64,000 nt of DNA from an uncultured Eubacteriales bacterium (GTDB taxonomy: Bacteria; Bacillota; Clostridia; Oscillospirales; Oscillospiraceae): positions 13,168 through 77,167 of the forward strand of contig URAZ01000016.1 in assembly GCA_900545925.1 (NCBI GenBank), read 5' to 3'. A program made the translations under genes and the position numbers. Positions 33,796-43,255 of this stretch are shown here, piece after piece. Positions within the stretch are counted from its first letter, which is position 1. Each line of letters begins with the position of its first letter. The notes under the pieces are model-generated. The model was not told where the DNA came from and made no database searches. It saw only the letters and a list, made by a program, of their open reading frames with translations.

Positions 33796-34770
33796 ATGAC
33801 AAATATTACGAATTTTCAGGACATCCTTGGCGCAGCCAACGGCGATAAGGCCTCCGTGCTGGGCAAATTCCTCTATTTCTCACTTGCCAATATTCTGGTG
33901 GAGAAGGAGGTGCTGGCGCAGCTCTGTGAGGATCTGAGCATCCCGTATTCCAGCAGCAAGCGAATTTCCGTGTCGGATGCGTTTCGTTCCGCGACGGGCG
34001 ATATCAAAGACCGGATCACGGTAAAAAGTCCCGGTGCGCATCATATCTACGCGGTCTACTGCCGCGACAATGCGCACACCGAGGACGTCTATTCCCGTGA
34101 GCTGGTCAAGGAAACGCTCAACCAGCGAACAAATCAGTATGAAAAGCTGGCAAACATCTTCTATGACCGGCGCGATAATCGGTTTGGGTATGACAACATC
34201 GGCTTTGACGCCGACATTGATCCCCTGAACTATTGCCGCCGGGCAGAGGAACTGTTTGAGCTTTACCAGGTCTGCGCGAACCGCAGACAGATCGAGACGA
34301 TCTGCCTGAACTATCTGCGGATGCTGGAAGCCACCAAGGTCAGCTCGACCGGGCACCTCTATTTCATCCCTCGACAGCACATGGACAAAGTGGATACGTT
34401 TGAAACGTTCATTGAGCAGCTCAGCGCGATGAATCAGAACGACAACTCCTTGAGCGTCAACAGCTTTTACATCATTGATGACGTCAAGCAGCGCGACAAA
34501 ATGACGGAGGAATTTTATTCCGCCGTCAAGAAGGAGATCGCGCTGTATCAGGAGAAGGCCGACTATCTCATCCAGAGCGGCAGCCGCAGCCCCAGCGTCA
34601 TGGAGCGGTGGGTCAACAAAATTGCCACGCTGGAGCAGAAGAAGCAGCACTACGAAGAAATTCTCCGCCGGGAGCTTGACGGCCTCGACGATGAATTTGA
34701 AACGCTGCGCCTTCTGTCGCAGGAACTGTCCGTGCGGGCAAACGGCCTGCGATTTCGGAAAGCGGCTTGA
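33796..34770 (+). CDS. conserved element protein, unknown function (DUF6744-like)
   Basis: A 324-residue protein. The N-terminus NFQDILGAANGDKASVLGKF and SVSDAFRSATGDIKDRITV are striking but belong to no family whose function I know; similarity to DUF6744 is a weak recollection. The C-terminal third is coiled-coil-like (EQKKQHYEEILRRELDGLDD). The ATG at 33796 is 7 bases after AAAGGA; one at 33790 is too close. It is the last gene of the element block and is followed by a terminator. Confidence 0.55.
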   Translation: MTNITNFQDILGAANGDKASVLGKFLYFSLANILVEKEVLAQLCEDLSIPYSSSKRISVSDAFRSATGDIKDRITVKSPGAHHIYAVYCRDNAHTEDVYSRELVKETLNQRTNQYEKLANIFYDRRDNRFGYDNIGFDADIDPLNYCRRAEELFELYQVCANRRQIETICLNYLRMLEATKVSSTGHLYFIPRQHMDKVDTFETFIEQLSAMNQNDNSLSVNSFYIIDDVKQRDKMTEEFYSAVKKEIALYQEKADYLIQSGSRSPSVMERWVNKIATLEQKKQHYEEILRRELDGLDDEFETLRLLSQELSVRANGLRFRKAA

Positions 34771-34793
34771 TTTGGATTTCTGATGGACATACG

Positions 34794-34836
34794 GCAGCGT
34801 TCCCGGCTCGAATTGAGCTTGGAACGCTGCTTCTTT
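34794..34836 (+). terminator. rho-independent terminator closing the element block
   Basis: GCAGCGTTCC (34794-34803), a 17-base loop with an inner GCTC/GAGC stem, GGAACGCTGC (34821-34830), then TTCTTT. It overlaps the stop codon of the convergent GH43 gene. Confidence 0.75.
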
Positions 34837-35893
34837 ACTCGTAGTCTTCAATTTTCCACTCATCCAGCCAGTCTATATAGGCCATTTCTCCGTCAAAACG
34901 GAGCGGAAGCCAGACATAATCGGCGAGAGAGGTGTTATCCGGGCCGGTATTGGGGATATCTTCTTTCTGAAGCAGCAGAGCTTTCGTGTTAGGATCACTG
35001 TGGAACAGATGCGCGAAGATTCTGCGGTAGGTTTCATAGGGAAGATCCATTTTCTCCGGGAGCCAGCGGTCTGCACAGGCAATATAAAGATCCTTTTTGC
35101 CCGGAACCTTGAAAACGGACGAAACCTGCGAGTGAAACGAGGTGCGGCTTTCATCGGACGGGTGCGGATCACCCAGCACACGGTAGGGACCATGCCAACT
35201 GTCGGCAACGGCAAGCTCCGAGGGGTTGGGGAGATACCCGGTGGTGCCGGAAGTCAGAAGATAGTGCTTTCCGAGCCGCATAAAATGCGCAGGTGCTTCT
35301 CTGGTATATGGCGGGCCGAGATGCGGGAAGTGGGTGCTGTAATAACCGGTCAGACCGGTATAGTCGTCTGTCAGGTCGGCGCAGATCAGTTCGGAATGCA
35401 CGCGCTCAAAGTAATAATACGCTTTTCCATCGTCCGCGACAGCAAGGTCAAAATCACCCGCGCTCATGCCAAGTGGTAAAAGCCCCTCTTGTAGTTTCGT
35501 GTAGGGTCCTAGAAGCTGATCCGCAACCAAAATCGTGCAGCGCTGCGTGCCGTCGGTGAACATGACCTTGAGCCAGCAGACGTACTTCCCCGTGCAGGCA
35601 TTATGAAGGATATGCGGACGATCCACGCAGCGGCTTGGGTGCAGCGTGGAGGCAGGATCATCCGGCTCCGGTGGAATGATCAGCCCAAGATCTTCCCAGT
35701 TGTAAAGATCATCCGAAACATAGCAGCGGATGCCCCAATGCCAGATACCGTTTTCCCCAGTTGTTTTTTCTTTGTTTTCGCCGTACCAGTAATACCGGCC
35801 GTTTTCATATAAAATCGAGCCGCCATGCGCGTGAATCCGCTTTCCATTTGTATCGAGCCAGACCTGTCCAGGATGAAAACTGTTATATCGCAT
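34835..35893 (-). CDS. glycoside hydrolase family 43-like enzyme
   Basis: A 352-residue five-bladed beta-propeller hydrolase without signal peptide. Seen: HAHGGSILYENGRYYWYGEN at the first blade, VSDDLYNWEDLG, AGDFDLAVADDGKAYYYFER (a likely acidic catalytic residue) and REAPAHFMRLGKHYLLTSG (glutamate in REAP), all as in GH43 of the galactan/arabinan-acting type. The ATG at 35893 follows AGGAGG. It is the last gene of the operon running from the lipoprotein at 42963 and overlaps the metallo-hydrolase gene by 11 bases. Likely acts on short oligosaccharides inside the cell; linkage not evident. Confidence 0.8.
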   Translation of the reverse strand: MRYNSFHPGQVWLDTNGKRIHAHGGSILYENGRYYWYGENKEKTTGENGIWHWGIRCYVSDDLYNWEDLGLIIPPEPDDPASTLHPSRCVDRPHILHNACTGKYVCWLKVMFTDGTQRCTILVADQLLGPYTKLQEGLLPLGMSAGDFDLAVADDGKAYYYFERVHSELICADLTDDYTGLTGYYSTHFPHLGPPYTREAPAHFMRLGKHYLLTSGTTGYLPNPSELAVADSWHGPYRVLGDPHPSDESRTSFHSQVSSVFKVPGKKDLYIACADRWLPEKMDLPYETYRRIFAHLFHSDPNTKALLLQKEDIPNTGPDNTSLADYVWLPLRFDGEMAYIDWLDEWKIEDYE

Positions 35894-36671
35894 GCGTATT
35901 TTCCTCCTGAAAACGTGCGTCGGGTACTGCTGCATCAAAGTAATCCGGTGAGGCTTCGTCGCCGGTCACCAGGCGCCGCATCAGCGGAAAGCCGGGGTAT
36001 TGCCATGTTTCTGCCGCGGCTGACAGTTTTGTCTGCAGCATCCGCGACATATATGACGGATAGTCCGGCGGCAGCGCCGCCCTGTCATGCGCGGAATAAA
36101 TATTCCGGATCGGCAGCTGCTGAAGCCTTTGCAAATCGTTACAAAACAGGGAAAGGGGCGGGCAGCCGGTCAGGCCGTACAGCAGACGCCTTGCAACCGT
36201 ATCGCCGGAGAACAGAATGCCGGTCTGCCGGTCGAACAGGAGGATGCTTCCCATCGTATGACCGGGAATCGCGATCACATCCAGAATCCGTCCGCCGAGA
36301 TCAAATTGCATTCCATCCGGCACATCGCACAGCTGCGGACACTTTTTCGGAAGCTCTGCACCGGCCAATGCGCAAAGCGGGAAATCCCAGTCTGCCCGAT
36401 TTAGCCAGAGCACGTCAAAATCCTCCATGTGATAAATATGATCGGGATGCCCATGGCTGATAACCGTCAAAAGCGGCTTTTGGGCAAGCGATTGCGCATA
36501 CTGGCGAAGACCCGGTGCGGGAACAGCCAAATCGAACAGCAGCGCGCGGCTTTCCCCAACGATCAGATAGGAATTTGCAGTCGGTTTGCCAAATGCAAGA
36601 TCCGTGCCGAAGCTGTCGTCGGAAATCAGGCAAGTATTTTCTGCGATTACAGCATGAAAGAGTTGTGCCAT
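35883..36671 (-). CDS. MBL-fold metallo-hydrolase
   Basis: A 262-residue metallo-beta-lactamase-fold enzyme. Seen: the metal motif VISHGHPDHIYH (HxHxDH), the later ligand PGHTMGSILLFD and FSGDTVARRL with the bridging aspartate, plus SAHD near the end. Substrates in this superfamily are very varied: esters, lactones, phosphodiesters. In an operon with a rhamnosidase and GH43 it could open a lactone or remove an acyl group, but this is only positional inference. Its end overlaps the GH43 start. Confidence 0.8.
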   Translation of the reverse strand: MAQLFHAVIAENTCLISDDSFGTDLAFGKPTANSYLIVGESRALLFDLAVPAPGLRQYAQSLAQKPLLTVISHGHPDHIYHMEDFDVLWLNRADWDFPLCALAGAELPKKCPQLCDVPDGMQFDLGGRILDVIAIPGHTMGSILLFDRQTGILFSGDTVARRLLYGLTGCPPLSLFCNDLQRLQQLPIRNIYSAHDRAALPPDYPSYMSRMLQTKLSAAAETWQYPGFPLMRRLVTGDEASPDYFDAAVPDARFQEENTHAI

Positions 36672-36684
36672 TGCCGCCTCCTTT

Positions 36685-39477
36685 TCACAGATCCCATTGA
36701 TGGATCACGGCCCATGCGGATTCAAGCGCTTTTTGCTGTGCGTCGTTTATGGAAATACCAGAAGCGTCAAGAAGCGCACGGATGCTCCCGTGTGCAGTTG
36801 CGGAAAGAATCGGCGGAACGGAAGCAGCCTGCGGAACGATTTGAAGCAGCGGTACAAGCAGCTTTTCATTGGAAAAAACGACCTGTGCGGGTGTGTCCAG
36901 ATTATAGCGCATATAATAGCAGCGCGTTGGCTCGTAGACGATCCGGTAGGTTCCGGATGAAAGCGCCATGCCGGGCATATAGGGATGCGCGGCTTCGTTG
37001 ATGTGGATAACGGGCGGTGCATCCGGCAGAACCAACTCCGCTGTGCAGGAGCAGGGAATGCGCAGACTGAAGCAAAGCACGTCTGCAGTGATCTCCCAAT
37101 TGCTCGTATACAGGCCAAATGGCGTGAAAAGTTTGGACCTGCAGAATTGCAGGCGGCCGTTGGGCTGCGGTGCATAACGAATTTGCTGGAAGCCCGGAGC
37201 GGCCTCGATGGGCTGCAAGCCTGCCATATGGCGATACATCCATTCCAGTATAGCACCGTTTGCGTAATGGTTAAAGGAGTTCATTTCAGGATCGGCAAGT
37301 GCTCCGTCGGGATGGATGCCATTCCAGCGTTCCCAGATCGTTGTCGCGCCGTGTTCTACCTCATAAAGCCAGCCGGGATATTCGCGTGACAGCAGCAGTG
37401 AATAGGCAAGATTGCTGCAGCCGGATTCACTCAGTGCATGACAAAGGTAGGCCGTCCCGATGAAACCTGTATTCAGATGCCCGTTTGCTTTGCGCATGAT
37501 CTTGTCGTGCAGATCTGCGGCGGTTTTTTCACGGTTTGCGGCAAAGCCCAGATACAGCGCCAGAACGTCCGCCGTCTGCGTGCCGCCGGCGATGCGGCCG
37601 CCCGCTGTAACGAATTCCTTCCGGATCGCATCGCGGATCTTGTCTGCAAGCGACTCCAGCTCTGCCTGCGTTTCGGTATCGCCCAGCGCGTTTGCGGCCT
37701 TGGCTGTCAGCGTAACAGAGTACAGATAATAGCTGCTGGCAACCAGCGCTTCCGGCGTTTGACCGAATTTGACTGTTTCCGGCGTGTCAAGCGCGAGCCA
37801 GTCGCCAAGCTGAAAACCGTTGTCCCAAAGGTGATTGCCGGTATCGCAGGAGCGGATATACCGGCACCAGTCCAGCATGGCGGGATACTGCCGGCGAAGC
37901 TGAGCCAGATCACCGGTATGCAGATAAAGATTCCACGGGATGATCGCCGCGGCGTCGCCCCATCCGGCAAGGCCGGCGTTCATAGTAGCGTGATCACCTT
38001 TGCCAACAAATGTGGGAACGGTAACGGGCACATGACCATCCGCATTCTTTTCCTGTTCACAGCGCAGATCGAACATGAATTTTTCCCAAAAGGCTGCGCA
38101 GTTCCGTGAAAAGAGGGACGCACCACTGAAAATCTGCGCATCGCCGGTCCAGCCGAGGCGCTCATCGCGCTGCGGACAGTCGGTCGGAAGATCGACGAAG
38201 TTTCCGCGCTGACCCCATTCGATGTTTTCGATCAGCCGGTTCAAAGTCGGATTGGAGGTGTGCAGCGTACCGACCTCCGGCATTTCGCTGTGAAGAACAA
38301 GCGCCGTAAATGCATCGGGCGGAAGCTCGGTATCGGCATCGAGCCAGACATAGCGGAAGCCGTAATAGGTGAATTCCGGCACAATCGTCCGCGCTTCGCC
38401 GTTTGAACGATAGACAAGCTCCTGTTTTGCGGTGCGGAGGTTTTTTGTGTAGACGTTGCCGTCAGGATCCAGCGTTTCAAAAAAACGCAGACGAAAATCC
38501 ACGGCCGGAAATTGTGCGGTGTCAACACGAATAAGCCCGGCGAGGTTCTGCCCAAAGTCCAGACAGAACGCGCCCGCAGGCGTATGAAACGCGCGAACGG
38601 GCTTGATCTCCTGCTGGACTGTGACTGGGGGACTGAGCCGGTCGTGCAGAAGCCCCTTTGGAATGGAGAAAATGCGGAGCGCTTTTTGCTGCGGCGGCAG
38701 GCCGGTATCGATATGGACGCCGTCGTAGATCCCGTTTTGCGTATATTCCGAGGAGAAAACCCGCCAGCGTTCATCCGTGACGATCCGCTCCTCGCTGTCG
38801 TCTGAGTGCGTCAGGACAAGTTCTGCGATCACGGCAAGCCGGTCGCCGTAGATATTTTCCCGGTTCATGAGGGAAAAGCGGCCCTTGTACCAGCCGCTTC
38901 CCAGCGTGAAGCGGAGCGTATTTTGACCCTCACGCAGATATTCGGTCACATCATGCGTGATGACCTGCATCCATGCGTCGTAAGCGTTGCAGTATGGGGT
39001 CAGATATTCCGTACCGACGCGCTGGTCGTTGATATACAGCGTATACAAACCGGCGCAGCCAACGTACAGCCGTGCGCGTTTCAAGTCGGAAACGAAGATC
39101 TGCGTTTCCGCACAAAATGATGTACAGTCATCTGCCGCACCGATCCACTGGGCATGCCATGGCTCGTCCATTTTCCCGGTTTCAAACCAGCTCTCTGCTT
39201 CCGCACGTTCATCGGCGTCCGTTTCCGCATGGATCGTCAGCCGGTAGCGTGTGCGCGGCGAAAGCGCTGCTGCAAGCGGATAGGCTGGGAGTACCTGCGT
39301 CAGTTTTCCGCTGTCGTAGACCACTGTATTGTCGCAGGCGCGGGTAAGCATAAAGTGAACCGAGGTCTGTGTTTTTCCGCGTGTATGTTCAAGCGTGTAG
39401 CTGACGCTGAAAGAGCAGAACAAATCGAAGCCTATCGGCGTACGCAAGTGATTGATTTGAATGTTTGATAATTCCAT
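36685..39477 (-). CDS. GH78 alpha-L-rhamnosidase
   Basis: A 930-residue enzyme that removes terminal alpha-L-rhamnose by inversion. Seen: the N-terminal sandwich domain with FGQNLAGLIRVDT, then the catalytic (alpha/alpha)6 barrel with NFVDLPTDCPQRDERLGWTG and DAQIF, holding the acidic residues typical of GH78, and EVEHGATTIWERWNG with its conserved glutamate. No signal peptide, so it works on imported glycosides. The start is the ATG at 39477 with GAGAGGAA before it, 13 bases after the permease stop. A second GH78 is at 54954. Confidence 0.92.
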   Translation of the reverse strand: MELSNIQINHLRTPIGFDLFCSFSVSYTLEHTRGKTQTSVHFMLTRACDNTVVYDSGKLTQVLPAYPLAAALSPRTRYRLTIHAETDADERAEAESWFETGKMDEPWHAQWIGAADDCTSFCAETQIFVSDLKRARLYVGCAGLYTLYINDQRVGTEYLTPYCNAYDAWMQVITHDVTEYLREGQNTLRFTLGSGWYKGRFSLMNRENIYGDRLAVIAELVLTHSDDSEERIVTDERWRVFSSEYTQNGIYDGVHIDTGLPPQQKALRIFSIPKGLLHDRLSPPVTVQQEIKPVRAFHTPAGAFCLDFGQNLAGLIRVDTAQFPAVDFRLRFFETLDPDGNVYTKNLRTAKQELVYRSNGEARTIVPEFTYYGFRYVWLDADTELPPDAFTALVLHSEMPEVGTLHTSNPTLNRLIENIEWGQRGNFVDLPTDCPQRDERLGWTGDAQIFSGASLFSRNCAAFWEKFMFDLRCEQEKNADGHVPVTVPTFVGKGDHATMNAGLAGWGDAAAIIPWNLYLHTGDLAQLRRQYPAMLDWCRYIRSCDTGNHLWDNGFQLGDWLALDTPETVKFGQTPEALVASSYYLYSVTLTAKAANALGDTETQAELESLADKIRDAIRKEFVTAGGRIAGGTQTADVLALYLGFAANREKTAADLHDKIMRKANGHLNTGFIGTAYLCHALSESGCSNLAYSLLLSREYPGWLYEVEHGATTIWERWNGIHPDGALADPEMNSFNHYANGAILEWMYRHMAGLQPIEAAPGFQQIRYAPQPNGRLQFCRSKLFTPFGLYTSNWEITADVLCFSLRIPCSCTAELVLPDAPPVIHINEAAHPYMPGMALSSGTYRIVYEPTRCYYMRYNLDTPAQVVFSNEKLLVPLLQIVPQAASVPPILSATAHGSIRALLDASGISINDAQQKALESAWAVIHQWDL

Positions 39478-39490
39478 GAACGTTCCTCTC

Positions 39491-40384
39491 TCAGCCCTTG
39501 ACTGCGCCGATGGCAATGCCCTTGGCAAAGAATTTCTGGAAGAATGGGTACGCGATCAAAACAGGAAGGATCGCGACAACTGCGATCGCCAGCCGGATCG
39601 TTGCGCTTGGGATCGCACCAAGGTCAATACCCCCGAGATCTTTTGCGTTATTCGCCAGAAATGCAATGTTGTTATTCATTTCATTCAGAAGCTGCTGGAT
39701 GCTGAACAGCTTTGCGTCCGTAACATAATAAAGCCCATTTGTCCAGTCGTTCCAGTAGCTCACTGCGGTGATCAGTCCGATGGTCGCAAGAATCGGGGTG
39801 GACATGGGCAGAACCATCTTGCGGAAAATGTAGAATTGACCCGCGCCGTCCAGCTCCGCCGCGTCAAGCAGCTCCGCTGGAATGTTGGTTTTGAAGTAAT
39901 TCCGGACCAGAATGACGCTGAACCCGTTAAACAGAAGATTCGGAACGATCAGGGCAAACAGCGTGTTTTTGATTTTCAGTATATTGCTGTAAATGAGATA
40001 TTGTGAAACGACGCCGCCGTTAAAGAGCATGGGAATAAAGCAGAGAGCAAATGCAAGTTTGACTCCGCGTACACGGTCTTTTGTCAGCGCGTAAGCGTAG
40101 GTGCTGACCAGAAACAGGCTGCAGACCGTACCGAGCACAGTAACAAGGATCGTGACCCCGTAGGCCCTGCCGATCTGCGCCCACTGCTGAAAGATATACT
40201 GATACGCCTCCAGACTGAGCTCTGCCGGAAAGAAGCGATAGCCTTCGCGGGTGGCATAGGCAGGGTCAGAGAAGGATGCGGAGATCAGCAGCCAGAACGG
40301 GAGAATCGCAAGCGCGGTAAGCAGCACCAAAACAATGTGACCGCCGATGCGGATACCGAGATCTTCTTTTTTCTTTAATTTCAT
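39491..40384 (-). CDS. carbohydrate ABC transporter permease (LplC/CUT1 type)
   Basis: A 297-residue inner-membrane protein with six hydrophobic helices, an LTALAILPFWLLISASFSDP start and the permease EAA loop ELLDAAELDGAGQFYIFRKM. It ends AKGIAIGAVKG as LplC-family members do. It pairs with the permease at 40394 and the lipoprotein at 41392. No ATPase is in the operon, which is usual, as CUT1 systems share a MsmX-type ATPase. Confidence 0.92.
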   Translation of the reverse strand: MKLKKKEDLGIRIGGHIVLVLLTALAILPFWLLISASFSDPAYATREGYRFFPAELSLEAYQYIFQQWAQIGRAYGVTILVTVLGTVCSLFLVSTYAYALTKDRVRGVKLAFALCFIPMLFNGGVVSQYLIYSNILKIKNTLFALIVPNLLFNGFSVILVRNYFKTNIPAELLDAAELDGAGQFYIFRKMVLPMSTPILATIGLITAVSYWNDWTNGLYYVTDAKLFSIQQLLNEMNNNIAFLANNAKDLGGIDLGAIPSATIRLAIAVVAILPVLIAYPFFQKFFAKGIAIGAVKG

Positions 40385-40393
40385 ACTGCCACC

Positions 40394-41332
40394 TCAGAAC
40401 ATTGCGTTTTCTTCGCTGATTTTGCGCACGACCCAGTTTGCGAGCAGGATGCACACGACACCGCAAAGCGACTGCAAAACGCTCGCCGCGCTGGAAAGCG
40501 CGATATTATTATTCACCATCAGGGCGTTATAGACATAGGTGTCGATGGTCTGCGTCGCGCTGAAAAGCATACCGGAATTGCGCGGCACCTGATAGAACAG
40601 TCCAAAATCAGAGAAGAAGATTTTGCCGACGCTCAGAATGAAAAGCGTAATTGCCGTGGGAACCAGATTGGGGAGCGTTACGTTCCGTATCTGCTGCCAT
40701 TTGCTCGCGCCATCCATGCGCGCAGCCTCATAAAGCTCCGGGCTGATTCCCACGATAGAGGCAAGATATACGACGGTGGAGAAGCCCAGCCCCTTCCACA
40801 GGTGTACAAAGGTCAAAATAAACGGCCAGTATTTCTTTTCCTGATAAAACAAAACGGCTTTTTCACGCCCGAACAGCGGAATGAGGACTTTATTGATAAA
40901 GCCGGTGTCCACGCTCAAAAACGCATAGGCCAAATAGCTGACAACGACATAGCTCATGAGATACGGTAAAAGAATGCTGGTCTGATAAACGCGGGCCATG
41001 GCTTTGCTGCGGATCTCATTGAGCAAAATGGCAACTGTGATCGGAATGATCGTGCCGAGCACGATGAACGCGAGATTGTAGCAGATCGTGTTCCGCAGCA
41101 TCGTACCGACGCTTCCGGAAGCAAAAAGAAATCTGAAATTGTCCAGACCGTTCCACGGACTGCCGAAGATACCGAGCTTGAAGTTGAGCTTTTTGAACGC
41201 AACGACGATACCGGCCATGGGCAGATAATTGTTGATGATCAGGTACGCAAGGCCCGGCAGGAGCATCAGATAGATGGGAACGGATCGCCGGAAGGTGTAT
41301 TTTTCGGGCTTGATTTTGATTGCTGTTTTCAT
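40394..41332 (-). CDS. carbohydrate ABC transporter permease (LplB/CUT1 type)
   Basis: A 312-residue inner-membrane protein with about six helices. The N-terminus RRSVPIYLMLLPGLAYLIIN is characteristic of LplB permeases, and the EAA loop ELYEAARMDGASKWQQIRNV is intact. It lies 9 bases before the LplC-type gene and forms the heterodimeric channel with it. Confidence 0.92.
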   Translation of the reverse strand: MKTAIKIKPEKYTFRRSVPIYLMLLPGLAYLIINNYLPMAGIVVAFKKLNFKLGIFGSPWNGLDNFRFLFASGSVGTMLRNTICYNLAFIVLGTIIPITVAILLNEIRSKAMARVYQTSILLPYLMSYVVVSYLAYAFLSVDTGFINKVLIPLFGREKAVLFYQEKKYWPFILTFVHLWKGLGFSTVVYLASIVGISPELYEAARMDGASKWQQIRNVTLPNLVPTAITLFILSVGKIFFSDFGLFYQVPRNSGMLFSATQTIDTYVYNALMVNNNIALSSAASVLQSLCGVVCILLANWVVRKISEENAMF

Positions 41333-41349
41333 TTACAGGCACCTCTTAC

Positions 41350-41380
41350 AGAAAGGGGGCTGCCGAAGCAGCCCGCTTTC
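41350..41380 (-). promoter_or_regulatory. intercistronic stem-loop between lipoprotein and permease genes
   Basis: On the reverse strand GGGCTGC-TTCG-GCAGCCC (41357-41374) with flanking AGAAAG/CTTTCT pairing. A UUCG-capped stem here is typical of partial terminators or mRNA-stabilising hairpins that make the binding protein more abundant than the permeases. Confidence 0.55.
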
Positions 41381-41391
41381 TCCTTACAGAT

Positions 41392-42963
41392 TTACTTTGC
41401 GGCTCTCCAGGCGTCGAACTGCGCCTGATTATCGGCAATGACCTCGTTGATCCCTGCCGCTTCGAGGCGGGAAATAAACTCGGGAAGAACCGTGTCAACA
41501 TCGACGCTGCCGGCCTCCAGTGCGCGGCAGTATTCTGCGATCACGCTTTGAATCACGGAGATCTGTGTCGTCATGGCCGTTGCGTCGTAGGCATAGCCGA
41601 CGGCCTGTGTCTGGTTCTGCATGGCAATTTCGGAATACGGTTCCAGAACCTTCTGCGACTGTGCTTCGCTCCAGACGTATTCGTAGCGGCGGTCACCCCA
41701 AACGCCAAGCTGGTTATAATAGGTGCTGGTTGCAGCATCAACCCCCTCGGGGAAGCCGATGATATTGTTTTCCGCATCTGTAACAACGTAGTGCTCACCC
41801 TCGATGCCCATCATGAGAAGATTGGAGATTTCGTGGTTGGAGCAGACGTAATCGAGGAAGCGGATCGCAGCGTCCGGGTCGGAGCAGGTGATGGGAAGCG
41901 CCCAGAACGAGCCAGTCGAACCGGAGGAAATAATGCCGGGTTCTGTTGTGCGCAGCGCGACCATTTTGTGTCCGGCAACATCGGACAAAACGGACGGATG
42001 GCCGCTCATGAAATAGCCTGCGATCGTGCCGCTGGCGACAAGCTCGGTAACCGTAGAGCTTGTAACAGCTGCGTCAGGATAGCTGAGGCCTTCTTCGTAC
42101 CACTGGCGCATGGTGCGGACATACTGTTCATATTCAGGCGTTGCAAAAAGGTTTACAATTTCTGTGCTGTCTGTGCCGATCAGCGCGCCGGAGCAGTCGT
42201 TTGCGCCGAGCAGATCAACGGTCAGCGCGGACATGCCGGCCATAGAGCCGGTGCCCTGGGCAAGCGTGCCGTTGGGATACATTTCTGGATGCTTTTCCTT
42301 GATCGCGGCAAGAACGTCGTGAACCTCGTCCAGCGTGTAGACCTTGTCTACTTCGTGCTCAAATCCGATTTCATCCAGATAATCCTTGGCCACAACAAAG
42401 CCCGCGCTGTTGCCGAACGACTGCGGGATCGGCGTGACGCCGTATGCCTTGCCGTCTGTGTAGGTGCCTGCACAGATGTCCACGGTTTTGCGGAATTCAG
42501 AGATGTAAGGCGCGTCAGCGGCGAGATAATCGTCCAGCGGCTCCAGAAGGCCCTGATCGGTCCATGCCTTGACGCTCTGCAGAAGCAGCATGACCAGATC
42601 CAGATCATCGCCGCCGGCAACCTGCACAGAAAGCTGTGCCAGCGCGTCATAGGCGGACATCGGACGGAGCTCGATCTCAACGCCGATCTCTTTCGTTGTG
42701 ATGGCGTTGACGGCATCCTGTACTTCTTCCAGTGCGGGCGGAGTAACGCCGGTCGTCAGATAGGTGACGACAATGTGGGAAATATCGCCGGTCCAGCCGG
42801 TCACTTCTTCGGCAGCGGCTTCGTCCTGAGCGGGCGTTTCTTCTGCCGGCTCCTGCTGAGCGGGAGCATCCGCAGGTTCTTCAGCAGGCGTTTGCGTTTT
42901 GGCGCAGGCCGCGAGGCTCAGAAGCATCACGCAGGCGAGCAGCCATGCAAGGAATTTTTTCAT
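41392..42963 (-). CDS. extracellular solute-binding lipoprotein of a CUT1 sugar transporter
   Basis: A 523-residue lipoprotein. A signal peptide MKKFLAWLLACVMLLSLAAC ends in the lipobox LAAC; a glutamate/alanine-rich linker (about 22-50) follows, then a large bilobed binding domain of the LipO/LplA type. It should capture an oligosaccharide outside the cell and hand it to the two permeases. As first gene of the operon it follows the reverse promoter at 43017-43044. The ligand is probably a rhamnose-containing glycoside, judged from the GH78 gene in the operon. Confidence 0.92.
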   Translation of the reverse strand: MKKFLAWLLACVMLLSLAACAKTQTPAEEPADAPAQQEPAEETPAQDEAAAEEVTGWTGDISHIVVTYLTTGVTPPALEEVQDAVNAITTKEIGVEIELRPMSAYDALAQLSVQVAGGDDLDLVMLLLQSVKAWTDQGLLEPLDDYLAADAPYISEFRKTVDICAGTYTDGKAYGVTPIPQSFGNSAGFVVAKDYLDEIGFEHEVDKVYTLDEVHDVLAAIKEKHPEMYPNGTLAQGTGSMAGMSALTVDLLGANDCSGALIGTDSTEIVNLFATPEYEQYVRTMRQWYEEGLSYPDAAVTSSTVTELVASGTIAGYFMSGHPSVLSDVAGHKMVALRTTEPGIISSGSTGSFWALPITCSDPDAAIRFLDYVCSNHEISNLLMMGIEGEHYVVTDAENNIIGFPEGVDAATSTYYNQLGVWGDRRYEYVWSEAQSQKVLEPYSEIAMQNQTQAVGYAYDATAMTTQISVIQSVIAEYCRALEAGSVDVDTVLPEFISRLEAAGINEVIADNQAQFDAWRAAK

Positions 42964-43016
42964 GTCAAACCCTCATTTCTATTTTTGCCGGTATTTCTGC
43001 ACCGGCTGATGAAACA

Positions 43017-43044
43017 AGTATAACACGAATTATTTTGAACGCAA
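43017..43044 (-). promoter_or_regulatory. promoter of the rhamnoside ABC/GH78 operon
   Basis: Read on the reverse strand: TTGCGT (43039-43044), 16-base spacer, TATACT (43017-43022), 53 bases before the lipoprotein ATG. Confidence 0.6.
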
Positions 43045-43050
43045 GAACAT

Positions 43051-43189
43051 AAGTAAGTAATCACTCAATTTCTATTATACGCACAAAAACATGCAAAATG
43101 TTTTGTTGAAAATAGATATGATAATAATACACTGATAATTTTGATAACAAAATGAATGCGAAAAATAAAAAGTAAATATACACTTACTT
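43051..43189. promoter_or_regulatory. candidate TetR operator half-sites
   Basis: AAGTAA (43170-43175), 8 bases, TTACTT (43184-43189) is a perfect inverted pair just upstream of the tetR -35 box. A related AAGTAA with 8 bases and a weaker TCAATT lies at 43051-43070, just upstream of the -35 box of the divergent operon. Binding at both would control both directions. Confidence 0.4.
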
Positions 43190-43198
43190 CCTGCACAC

Positions 43199-43227
43199 TT
43201 GCATGTCCGGAGAAAATACGCTATAAT
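43199..43227 (+). promoter_or_regulatory. promoter of the tetR gene
   Basis: TTGCAT (43199-43204), 17-base spacer, perfect TATAAT (43222-43227), 28 bases before the tetR ATG. Confidence 0.75.
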
Positions 43228-43255
43228 GAACACAAACACAGACAGGAGCGGAGCA

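Noticed and set aside
6800..34840. Attachment-site direct repeats flanking the element
   Set aside because: The sequences near 6800-6940 and 34771-34840 share no convincing repeat by eye, and no tRNA gene is at either edge.
41320..43023. 567-codon forward frame opposite the lipoprotein gene
   Set aside because: The reverse strand has a signal peptide, lipobox and transporter context; the forward frame has none.
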